A stretch of DNA of 64,000 nt, taken from contig JABFGH010000008.1 of NCBI GenBank assembly GCA_013112585.1, forward strand, positions 124,001 to 188,000, read 5' to 3'. The stretch is from Ignavibacteriota bacterium (GTDB lineage: Bacteria; Bacteroidota; Ignavibacteria; Ignavibacteriales; Melioribacteraceae). This document shows positions 56,565 through 64,000 of this stretch, one piece after another; the first letter of the stretch is position 1, and the number at the start of each line of letters is the position of its first letter. A model generated the notes under the pieces. The model made no database searches. It was given only the letters and a program-made list of their open reading frames with translations, and was not told where the DNA came from. The position numbers and the translations under genes were made by a program.

Positions 56565-58181
56565 ATGGAAATGAAATTTAGAAAGTTTTTGGAAGATTAC
56601 GAATCTAAAGTTATACCCATTTTTAAAGAAACCAATCAAACATTTTTTAATGCGAGTGTAACCGGCAAAAAAGAAAAGTACAAGAAAGTAGCTGAACTGG
56701 AAATTGAAATCAGTAAGTACTTTTCCAACCCGGAAATATTTAATCAATTAAAAGAGTTTAAAGAATCCGGTGAAATAAAAGATGAACTGCTTAAGCGTCA
56801 ACTCGATTTAATTTTTATTGAATTTGCCGCACATCAATTTGACCCCGAACTACAAGAAAGCATTATTAAACTTTCAACCGAAGTTGAGGAAAAATTTTCA
56901 ACATATCGTGCAGTTGTAAACGGCAAGGAACTAACCGATAATCAGATTGATAAAATTTTGGAGGACTCGAAAGATAGTAGTGAACTGCAGCAGACCTGGG
57001 AGGCAAGTAAAAAAATAGGGGAATTTGTTGTGGACGATGTTATTACTCTGGTTAAAATGAGAAATGAAGCTGCACGTAAATTGGGGTTTAAAAATCATCA
57101 TGCTATGAGCTTGGAATTAAGCGAACAAAATAGCAGTCAGTTAGAAAAGCTGTTTGATGAACTGGATGAACTAACCAGAAATGAATTTAAAAAATTGAAA
57201 ACTGATATTGACCTGCATCTATCGGCAATCTATAATATTCCCCAAAATGAACTTATGCCCTGGCATTATCAGGATAAATTTTTTCAGCAGGGACCAAAAA
57301 TTTATAGGGCTGATTTGAATAGTTATTTTGCAAACGAAGATTTAGTTAAGATTACGGAAGAATATTTTGAAGGAATCGGTTTGCCGATAACCGATTTAAT
57401 AAATAAGAGTGATCTATTTGAAAAAGAAGGGAAATATCAGCATGCATTTTGTATTGATATTGATAAGAAGGGTGATGTACGAGTTGTATCTAATGTAAAG
57501 CCCGATCACAGATGGATGGGGACTTTACTGCACGAATACGGACATGCAGTTTACAATAAATTTATTGATGCAGATTTACCTTGGCAGTTAAGAGATCAGG
57601 CACATATCTTTACAACCGAAGCAATTGCAATGCTTTTCGGCAGACTTGCATCAAATCCTAAATGGCTGATGGAAGTGATTGGGATTTCTGAAGATGAGAA
57701 AAACAAAATTGCCTCCGATTGTTTTAATACATTGCGTTTAGAACAATTAACATTTTCTCGCTGGGTGCAAGTTATGTTCAGATTTGAAAAAGCGATGTAC
57801 GAAAACCCCGACCAGGACTTAAATTCACTTTGGTGGAGTTTGGTTGAAAAGTATCAATACATTAAAAAACCGGTCAACCGCAATAAGCCGGATTGGGCTT
57901 CTAAAATTCACCTTGCTCTCTATCCGGCTTACTATCATAATTATATGCTTGGTGAGCTGCTTGCTTCACAGTTAAATCATTTTATTTGTAAAAATATTTT
58001 GGATGAATGCGAAAATACCCAGCAGAGTTTTACAGGTGAAACAAGAGTAGGAAATTATCTTAAAGAAAATATTTTTATTCCCGGTGCACGTTATCATTGG
58101 TCTCAATTAATTAAACGTGCAACTGGCGAAGAACTTACTCCTGTTCATTATGCAAATGAATTTGTTAACCATCAAAAATAG
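56565..58181 (+). CDS. Zinc metallopeptidase, M2/M3 (gluzincin) family
   Basis: The protein has 538 residues. The zinc site HEYGH is at residues 323-327 and a second Glu ligand, Glu352 in TTEAIAM, follows 25 residues after. This spacing fits M2/M3 peptidases (peptidyl-dipeptidases and oligoendopeptidases). The rest is helical (KLGFKNHHAMSLELSEQ, MFRFEKAMYENPDQ, YHNYMLGELLASQL), typical of these closed-cavity oligopeptidases. No signal peptide is seen, so it is probably cytosolic, degrading short peptides. A gap of 5 bases separates it from the SCO gene. Confidence 0.9.
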   Translation: MEMKFRKFLEDYESKVIPIFKETNQTFFNASVTGKKEKYKKVAELEIEISKYFSNPEIFNQLKEFKESGEIKDELLKRQLDLIFIEFAAHQFDPELQESIIKLSTEVEEKFSTYRAVVNGKELTDNQIDKILEDSKDSSELQQTWEASKKIGEFVVDDVITLVKMRNEAARKLGFKNHHAMSLELSEQNSSQLEKLFDELDELTRNEFKKLKTDIDLHLSAIYNIPQNELMPWHYQDKFFQQGPKIYRADLNSYFANEDLVKITEEYFEGIGLPITDLINKSDLFEKEGKYQHAFCIDIDKKGDVRVVSNVKPDHRWMGTLLHEYGHAVYNKFIDADLPWQLRDQAHIFTTEAIAMLFGRLASNPKWLMEVIGISEDEKNKIASDCFNTLRLEQLTFSRWVQVMFRFEKAMYENPDQDLNSLWWSLVEKYQYIKKPVNRNKPDWASKIHLALYPAYYHNYMLGELLASQLNHFICKNILDECENTQQSFTGETRVGNYLKENIFIPGARYHWSQLIKRATGEELTPVHYANEFVNHQK

Positions 58182-58285
58182 TTTTTATGAATAGTTTAAA
58201 AGAAAACCCAAATCAATATAATTTATTAAGGTGCATTGCAACGCCCCTAATTGATTATTGCCAATTCCTAAGTTTTATTATCGGG

Positions 58286-58888
58286 ATGAAGCAATCTCAC
58301 CCTAGTAGCAAAATGCTTATCCTATTTGTATTATTAATTGGATTTACTTCATGTAAAAATAAACTGCCGATTGAGCAGGATTTCAGTAAAATTAATTATC
58401 AATTAGTTGATAACGACAATAGGACGGTAAACTTTTTTAAGGACTTCAAAGGCAAAACCATTGTTGCAGGATATATTTTTACAAACTGTCCCGATATCTG
58501 TCCTCTTACCACCAACAATATGCGTTTAGTTCAGGAAACTTTAACCGAGGATGAAATGAAAGATGTTCAATTTATTTCAATAAGTTTTGATCCTGAAGTT
58601 GATACCCCTGAAACATTAACTAAGTTTGCTGAAATTAGAAATCTTGATTTATCCAACTGGACATTTTTAACAGGCAGTAAACCGGTTATTGATTCGTTAA
58701 TGAAAGATGTTGGAGTTGTAGCAATTTTAGGTGATTCAACAATTACACCCTCCGGTGAAAAAATAAATTATTTTGTTCACACAGATAGAATTTCATTAAT
58801 TGATAAGAATTTACAACTAAGAAAAAACTATATTGGCAGCAAAGCTGAAATACAAGAAATAGTAAATGACATTAACGCTTTAAACTAA
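58286..58888 (+). CDS. SCO1/SenC-family copper chaperone lipoprotein
   Basis: The protein has 200 residues from ATG 58286, chosen because it then begins with a lipoprotein signal (LLIGFTSC); an ATG at 58187 would add a 33-residue unlikely extension. The copper site Cys68 and Cys72 in NCPDICPLT and the conserved His in FVHTDR are present in a thioredoxin-like fold. SCO proteins deliver copper to the CuA site of cytochrome oxidase. The next gene is a PCuAC copper chaperone, so both are likely one unit. Confidence 0.93.
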   Translation: MKQSHPSSKMLILFVLLIGFTSCKNKLPIEQDFSKINYQLVDNDNRTVNFFKDFKGKTIVAGYIFTNCPDICPLTTNNMRLVQETLTEDEMKDVQFISISFDPEVDTPETLTKFAEIRNLDLSNWTFLTGSKPVIDSLMKDVGVVAILGDSTITPSGEKINYFVHTDRISLIDKNLQLRKNYIGSKAEIQEIVNDINALN

Positions 58889-58898
58889 AGGACAAAAA

Positions 58899-59393
58899 AT
58901 GAAAACAAGAGCAGCAATAGTTTTAGTAACACTTTTAACTTTAATATTTTTTAGCTGCAATAGTAAAACGGATATGCCGGAAACTAATGAAACTGCTGAT
59001 CAAACTTTTGAACAAGGAAATATTAAAATTACGGATACCTGGATTAGACCGGGTGCAGCCGGAATGAACACAGCATTTTTTTTCAATGTAACAAATTCAT
59101 CTGATATGCCGGACACATTAGTTTCTGCTGAATCTGGAATTGCCGAAATTGTTGAGATACACGAGACATACGAAAAAGGTGATGATATGATGGGTATGCG
59201 GAGTGTTGAAGAGGTTGTAATTCCGGCAAACTCTACTTTTGAATTTAAGCCCATGCACCATCATGTGATGCTTATAAAAGTAATCAATGATCTGAAGATT
59301 GATGATGAAGCTACTGTTAATTTGAAATTTAAGAATACCGGCGATATTAAAATAACCGCAAAAGTCATTGATATGAAAACCATGAAACACTAA
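58899..59393 (+). CDS. PCu(A)C-family copper chaperone lipoprotein
   Basis: The protein has 164 residues. A lipoprotein signal (Cys in IFFSC) precedes a single PCuAC domain. The copper-binding pattern is complete: His in EIHETY, Met residues in DDMMGM and the HHHVML segment. It acts together with SCO in copper delivery to the oxidase. The stop of SCO and this start are 10 bases apart. No oxidase gene is in the window, so the target must lie elsewhere. Confidence 0.94.
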   Translation: MKTRAAIVLVTLLTLIFFSCNSKTDMPETNETADQTFEQGNIKITDTWIRPGAAGMNTAFFFNVTNSSDMPDTLVSAESGIAEIVEIHETYEKGDDMMGMRSVEEVVIPANSTFEFKPMHHHVMLIKVINDLKIDDEATVNLKFKNTGDIKITAKVIDMKTMKH

Positions 59394-59578
59394 AAATTGC
59401 CAAGGGGATAGATTGAAAATTTAAGAATAATTATCTATTCCCTTTTTAACACACTAATCATTTTAAGTAACAAGCATACCCTAACCATTATTCATTTTTC
59501 TGCAATCAATATTTTTAAATCTTCTTAAAACTTAATATCTTGCCGAATCACTATTATATCTATTGTCCTCGGAGAAAT

Positions 59579-60577
59579 ATGTTTCATACAGAAATAATTC
59601 ATTTCATCCAATCTTTTGAAACTGAATTACTTACAAAAATATTTTTGTTCTTTACCGCACTGGGTTATAAAGAATTTTTTTTCGGCTTTACAATTATCTT
59701 CATCTTTGGAGTTGATTTTAAGAAAGGTTTAGCGTTAACCCATGTTATAATTATTACGGGATTGCTTACAGAACTCTTAAAACAATTGTTTTCTTTACCC
59801 CGTCCCTATCACGTTGATAATAAAATTAAAATGCTTTGGACGAATAAATCTAATCCCTCAAAGTTCACCGGCGGCGGAACAGATAGTTTTTTTGGGCTGC
59901 CTGCTGAAGATATAATTCAATACTACCGCACTAAGACTGGAACTATTTTCGGGCTTCCGAGCGGGCACACAAGCACTGCAGTTACTATTTGGGGTTCTTT
60001 AATATTACTTTATAAAAATAATTGGATAAAATTCATTTCCGTTTTAATGCTGACAGCAATTCCATTTTCGAGATTGTACCTGGGAAGACATTTTTTAGGT
60101 GATGTTTTAGCGGGCTATTTACTCGGCGGACTGCTGCTATTATTCTTTTATAATATTTACTACAAAAATAGATTCAGACGCTTCAGTTCACGATCAATTA
60201 AGTATTCAAAAAAGTTTTTCATTCATTTGATTTACCTGCTTTTTACACCGCTAATAATTTTTGTTATTTTCCCTCATGTTCATACAGAACTTAGCGGTGC
60301 TCTGCTCGGGATTAATTTTTTATTAGTTGTTTTTACGGCAAAGGGGTTTCCAATTCTTTATTCAAGTTTAGGTAAAAGAATTGCTTCAGCATTTACTGCA
60401 CTGGTTTTCTTTTCAGCTTCATCGTTCATTCTGTATTTTATTTTAAGCACACTATTAGAACAAACCGATTTATTGAAATTTGTAAGTACAGCTTTTATTA
60501 CTGGTTTTGGTATTTGGTTAACGGCAAAAATTTGTGCCGGGCTAAAACTATTGCATTTGGATCATTATAAAGATTAA
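59579..60577 (+). CDS. PAP2-family membrane phosphatase
   Basis: The protein has 332 residues from ATG 59579, preferred to 59540 because GGAG lies upstream. The three acid-phosphatase motifs are present: KQLFSLPRP, GLPSGHTS and SRLYLGRHFLGD, with the active His residues. About eight transmembrane segments follow the PAP2 core, an extended C-terminal membrane part. Substrates may be lipid phosphates such as undecaprenyl pyrophosphate; this is not decidable here. Confidence 0.93.
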   Translation: MFHTEIIHFIQSFETELLTKIFLFFTALGYKEFFFGFTIIFIFGVDFKKGLALTHVIIITGLLTELLKQLFSLPRPYHVDNKIKMLWTNKSNPSKFTGGGTDSFFGLPAEDIIQYYRTKTGTIFGLPSGHTSTAVTIWGSLILLYKNNWIKFISVLMLTAIPFSRLYLGRHFLGDVLAGYLLGGLLLLFFYNIYYKNRFRRFSSRSIKYSKKFFIHLIYLLFTPLIIFVIFPHVHTELSGALLGINFLLVVFTAKGFPILYSSLGKRIASAFTALVFFSASSFILYFILSTLLEQTDLLKFVSTAFITGFGIWLTAKICAGLKLLHLDHYKD

Positions 60578-60602
60578 TATTTTAAAATAGATTGAGGTAA
60601 CC

Positions 60603-61427
60603 ATGTTAAAGTTTTTAATCAGCTCTCTTGCGCTGTTCATAATTTTTGATTCAGCTTCCTCTCAAGAAGTTTTTGCGCAGAGGTCTAAAAGTCAATTTTC
60701 GATTTCTCCCTTTATAAAACTTAACAGTTATGGCTGGTCGGAATTTGGCGATAGCGGAAATGAACTGCTGAGTGAAAGCGGATTCATTTTTAGTTTTGGC
60801 AGCAGCGCCGATTATTACTTCACTAAAAAGAAAAATCTTTTTATAAATTCTGAATTGCACATCTACCTTGGTAAAGTGGATTATGACGGTTTTTTATTTG
60901 ATCCTCAAACCGGGCAGCAGCAGCCTTATAAAAACAAAACAGGGTATTTTGGTTTGGAGCTCTCAGCAAATACCGGTATGAAAATTAAAACATCAAAAAC
61001 ATTTTATTTTACTCCCATAGGCGGCTTGGGTATTGAATTTTGGACACGCGATCTCGATGACGGCGGGCAGTATGGTTATGATGAGGACTATACAGCTATA
61101 CTTTTTAATTTAGGACTCAGGGGCGATTATTCAGCAGCTAAAAACCTCATTCTATTTTCTATGATAATGTTAAAAGTACCTATTTCACTTTCAGAATATG
61201 TTGATGCTTCAAGCCGCGGACTTGCTGCACCGGTCGATGTAAATCTTAATCCCGGTAAAAGCCCGCGCATACATATCGAGGTTGGAACAAAGGTCAGCGG
61301 TGCAGTTTTTACTGCATTCTTTGAAACTTGGACCTTACATAAATCCCCACCCGATAAGACATTTCATCAGCCGGAATCAACACGAACATGGTTTGGCGTA
61401 AAAGCAGCTTATGAATTTTGGTTATAG
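60603..61427 (+). CDS. Outer-membrane beta-barrel protein of unknown function
   Basis: The protein has 274 residues. A signal peptide (cleavage near SASSQ, residue ~21) is followed by beta-rich segments with Tyr, Phe and Gly, such as SFGSSADYYFTKKKN, FYFTPIGGLGIEFW and NLGLRGDYSAAKN, and a terminal strand KAAYEFWL. This fits an outer-membrane barrel of 8-12 strands. It follows the PAP2 gene by 25 bases and may be cotranscribed. A terminator is at 61456. Confidence 0.78.
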   Translation: MLKFLISSLALFIIFDSASSQEVFAQRSKSQFSISPFIKLNSYGWSEFGDSGNELLSESGFIFSFGSSADYYFTKKKNLFINSELHIYLGKVDYDGFLFDPQTGQQQPYKNKTGYFGLELSANTGMKIKTSKTFYFTPIGGLGIEFWTRDLDDGGQYGYDEDYTAILFNLGLRGDYSAAKNLILFSMIMLKVPISLSEYVDASSRGLAAPVDVNLNPGKSPRIHIEVGTKVSGAVFTAFFETWTLHKSPPDKTFHQPESTRTWFGVKAAYEFWL

Positions 61428-61455
61428 TTAATTTGATTGAAATAATTTAAAATGA

Positions 61456-61481
61456 AAAAGGGGATCACTCCCCTTTTCTTT
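61456..61481. terminator. Bidirectional terminator
   Basis: AAAAGGGGA and TCCCCTTTT pair around TCAC and are followed by CTTTT. The stem is symmetric and serves the convergent genes on both sides (ending 61427 plus, 61505 minus). Confidence 0.88.
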
Positions 61482-61504
61482 TAAAACTTATTTCTTCAAA
61501 AAAA

Positions 61505-62233
61505 TCATTCTTTAATAATTTTAGCTTCTTCAATTATTGCAGCGTATTTATAGCCTGAACCAAAATCTTTATCCAATATCAATTTGCCCTCAACAATAAT
61601 AGTTTCACCTACCTTTGTTGTCTGATCGGATGTTACAGTAATATCATTATGGCTTTCATAACTAGTTCCATCCTGTATATGGATCCAATTTCTGTTCATA
61701 ATACTTCCGTTGTATTTTGTAACAACACCCTTCATCTTAACTGTCTTGCCGCTGTAATCAGATTTGTTTGCATAAAGTTCTTTAACAGATATGCCGCCCT
61801 TCACAGGGTCAACGTCAACGTCTGCTTTTTCAGCTTTAGCTGCACCGGAATGAGGATTAGAACCCATCATCGGGTTTCGGGTCTGCTGCGTTGTTTTACC
61901 ATCTTTCGAAACACCTTCAACAAATAATATAGAGTCGAAAGTTCTATCTAAAGCCTTACTTGTAAAGTTTTTCATTTCCATGCTCTGAGTGTAGTATAAA
62001 GTTTCTCCTGCTTCAACCGGCATTTGTGCAATTGCAATCCAGTATTCATTCCCATCTTCATTAGCTAAAATATAAGTATAGCCTGCAGCGTTCATGTGCT
62101 CAAGCACTTCAATTTTTTTCATTGAAGCCGACATTTGTGTATTGTCTTCCATCTCTACGGCTTCCGGTTTATCTTCGCATCCAATCAGCACAAGTATCCC
62201 CGACATAATCAGTATTACAAATAATCTATTCAT
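61505..62233 (-). CDS. OB-fold lipoprotein
   Basis: The protein has 242 residues from ATG 62233; an in-frame ATG at 62236 is too near the GGAG. The lipobox is LVLIGC. Two parts follow: a small beta domain (about 40-115) around YTYILANEDGNEYWIAI and an OB-fold of nucleic-acid-binding type (about 150-240: YSGKTVKMKGVVTKYN, NWIHIQDGT, VGETIIVEGKL). In lipoproteins OB-folds usually bind ligands other than nucleic acid. The function is unknown. Confidence 0.78.
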   Translation of the reverse strand: MNRLFVILIMSGILVLIGCEDKPEAVEMEDNTQMSASMKKIEVLEHMNAAGYTYILANEDGNEYWIAIAQMPVEAGETLYYTQSMEMKNFTSKALDRTFDSILFVEGVSKDGKTTQQTRNPMMGSNPHSGAAKAEKADVDVDPVKGGISVKELYANKSDYSGKTVKMKGVVTKYNGSIMNRNWIHIQDGTSYESHNDITVTSDQTTKVGETIIVEGKLILDKDFGSGYKYAAIIEEAKIIKE

Positions 62234-62441
62234 CATTTCTCCTTTTTACATTAATTATTTTTTGAATAATAAACTTATGAAACTTGTTGTAAATATTCGA
62301 GTCGTTTTTTCAGATAATTTTACCATTTATCCGAATCATTTCATTTTAAAAATATTTTGTCTCTCACTGTAGAACACATTCCGTTACCAAATTATGTATA
62401 TTGTCACCTTAATTTTTAATGACAACAAAAAGAAGTTTACA

Positions 62442-64000
62442 TTGCTGAAAAATATAAAATCAAAAATAAAATCGATATTTGGTGCAAAACCAAAAAAAAA
62501 TACTTTACCGGCAAAGACAATTAAAAAGGAACAAAAACCGGCAGCAGAAACCGCAGAGAAAAAACCCGTTCCGAAAAAGAAGAATTATAACCGGAAGCCG
62601 CGCAGAAAAGAAACTCCTGAAGAATACCGCGCAAGACATGAGAATAGGAAGCAAAGCCAGCAGGAGAAAACCTCAACGGAAAAAACATCTTCACCAAAAG
62701 CTGTTGTTTCAGAGCCTTGGGATTCCTCCGTTTTCAAAGTTCCCGTTAAAGATGGTAAAACACGTTTTCATGATTTAGATTTTCCTGTTGAAATTCTTCG
62801 TGCAATATATGATTTAAAATTTGAATACTGCACCGAAGTACAAGCCGAAACTTTACCAAAAGCATTAGTCGGCGACGATGTAACCGCGCAAGCACAAACC
62901 GGAACTGGAAAAACTGCTGCATTTTTGATAACTATTTTTAATCATATTCTTAAAAACCCAATTAAGGATAAACGCAAACACGGCACTCCTAGAGCGCTGA
63001 TACTTGCGCCAACACGCGAACTTGTATTGCAGATTGAAAAGGACGCACGTGAACTCGGTAAGTATGTTCCCTGCAATATTCTCTCATTGCTTGGAGGTAT
63101 TGATTATGGAAAGCAGCAGAATATTTTAAAACGCGAAGCTATAGATATTCTGATCTGTACCCCGGGACGCTTAATAGATTTTATGAATAAACGAATTGTT
63201 GATTTACGTAAGATTGAAATACTTGTTATTGATGAGGCGGATAGAATGCTCGATATGGGATTTATTCCCGATGTAAAAAAAATTGTTTATGCAACACCGC
63301 AAAAAGCAAAACGGCAGACAATGTTTTTTACCGCTACACTTTCCGGTGATGTAAAGAGGCTGGCTGAATCGTGGACAAGACAAGCTTTTGAGGTTGTGAT
63401 TAAACCTGATGAGGTTGCTGTTGATACAGTTGAACAGATAACCTACATAACAACGGTAGATGAAAAGTTTACTCTTCTTTATAATATAATTTCAAAAAAT
63501 AATTTAGAACGCGTTTTAATTTTTGTTAATAGACGCGACGAAGCAAAAAAGTTAATTGATAAACTTGAAATGCATGGAATTAGCTGCGCCTTACTAACCG
63601 GTGACGTTGAACAGAAAAAAAGAATTAGCAGATTGGAAAGATTTAGAAATGGAAAAGTCCGCATACTTGTTGCAACCGATGTAGCATCAAGGGGAATTCA
63701 TGTCGAAGCCATATCTCATGTAATCAATTATAATCTGCCGCAGGATTCCGAAGAGTACGTTCACCGTATTGGTAGAACAGGGCGCGCAGGGGCAAGCGGC
63801 ATTTCAATTAGTTTTGCGGATGAGGAGGAATCACATAACTTAATTACACTAGAAGAATTTCTAGGTAAAAAAGTTGAATGTATTTTTCCCGAAGAAAATT
63901 TACTGGAACCAATCCCCGAAGGTGTTAAGCAAAAACGTAAGCCCAGACCGAAATCGTACCCAAAGAAAAAATATTATCCTAAAAAAAATACCAGACCTCG
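62442..64000 (+). CDS. DEAD-box RNA helicase, 3' end outside window
   Basis: The frame is open to the last base of the window. It may start at TTG 62442 or at ATG 62394. The first 90 residues are Lys/Arg-rich and flexible. The helicase core follows: Q motif near 135, Walker A AQTGTGKT near 151-158, DEAD near 264-267, SAT-type TAT in FFTATLSGD, and RGIHVEAI and HRIGRTGRAG in the second RecA domain. The C-terminus is again Lys/Arg/Tyr-rich (KKKYYPKK) and is cut. Such helicases (RhlE/CsdA type) aid ribosome assembly and mRNA turnover, often in cold conditions. Confidence 0.95.
   Translation, partial: MLKNIKSKIKSIFGAKPKKNTLPAKTIKKEQKPAAETAEKKPVPKKKNYNRKPRRKETPEEYRARHENRKQSQQEKTSTEKTSSPKAVVSEPWDSSVFKVPVKDGKTRFHDLDFPVEILRAIYDLKFEYCTEVQAETLPKALVGDDVTAQAQTGTGKTAAFLITIFNHILKNPIKDKRKHGTPRALILAPTRELVLQIEKDARELGKYVPCNILSLLGGIDYGKQQNILKREAIDILICTPGRLIDFMNKRIVDLRKIEILVIDEADRMLDMGFIPDVKKIVYATPQKAKRQTMFFTATLSGDVKRLAESWTRQAFEVVIKPDEVAVDTVEQITYITTVDEKFTLLYNIISKNNLERVLIFVNRRDEAKKLIDKLEMHGISCALLTGDVEQKKRISRLERFRNGKVRILVATDVASRGIHVEAISHVINYNLPQDSEEYVHRIGRTGRAGASGISISFADEEESHNLITLEEFLGKKVECIFPEENLLEPIPEGVKQKRKPRPKSYPKKKYYPKKNTRP

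Noticed and set aside
62479-62778. Plus-strand frame rich in Lys/Arg
   Set aside because: It is another frame of the basic N-terminal region of the DEAD-box helicase gene.

Overview
The window is AT-rich and densely coded. It looks like a chromosomal piece of a Bacteroidota/Chlorobi-group bacterium, most likely of the Ignavibacteria. This placement is an inference from several traits: many multihaem cytochromes, a type IX secretion C-terminal sorting domain, ECF/FecR and TonB/STN proteins, a protoporphyrin-type haem pathway, many TTG starts, a tRNA without encoded CCA, and families of palindromic intergenic repeats. No ribosomal gene is present to settle the taxonomy.

Layout. 1-8.5 kb: respiratory block with the end of a beta-barrel protein, a 14-haem cytochrome, a 7-haem lipoprotein, a sigma-54 activator with a Cys-rich PAS domain, an 11-site multihaem lipoprotein and a double-rhodanese lipoprotein. 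This block is broken up and followed by two arrays of hairpin repeats (4.56-5.3 kb and 8.77-10.07 kb, the latter a tandem of about 376-bp units). 10.2-24.0 kb: haem supercluster (CcsA/HemX-like, hemA, hemC, hemD, hemE, hemN, hemH, hemG/hemY, hemL; hemB not in the window). An ECF sigma factor, a FecR anti-sigma factor and two TonB-domain proteins are embedded in it. One of these is an STN-TonB fusion that appears to start at ATT. 24-28.6 kb: acyl-CoA ligase and outer-membrane proteins on the minus strand. 28.8-36.7 kb: methylmalonyl-CoA mutase (both subunits) and its GTPase MeaB, separated by a toxin-antitoxin pair, a GNAT acetyltransferase and a TrpF-like protein. 36.7-41.7 kb: a 1-kb repeat-rich gap, then an uncharacterised 177-aa protein paired with a very divergent 1164-aa SNF2-fold protein. 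41.8-49.4 kb: a T9SS-sorted GHL10 hydrolase, a haemerythrin, and a minus-strand operon for a Na+-pumping biotin-dependent decarboxylase plus methylmalonyl-CoA epimerase. 49.7-50.5 kb: tRNA-Asn followed by two tandem copies of a GIY-YIG gene, each ending in a copy of the tRNA 3' half. 50.5-64 kb: DNA repair, VOC protein, aldehyde dehydrogenase, DUF423, MiaE, PhoH, GroES-like, metallopeptidase, copper-delivery proteins (SCO, PCuAC), PAP2, an outer-membrane protein, an OB-fold lipoprotein and a DEAD-box helicase cut by the window end.

The genes fit together as a haem-rich respiratory metabolism. The haem operon supplies cofactor for the multihaem cytochromes, SCO/PCuAC point to a copper oxidase, and the mutase-epimerase-decarboxylase set interconverts succinyl-CoA and propionyl-CoA with Na+ export.

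The best candidates for something new are the GIY-YIG/tRNA-Asn tandem element, the 177-aa plus degenerate SNF2/Mrr-like pair, the STN-TonB fusion with an ATT start, and the composite hairpin-repeat arrays. All functional calls come from reading motifs by eye; no database search was run.
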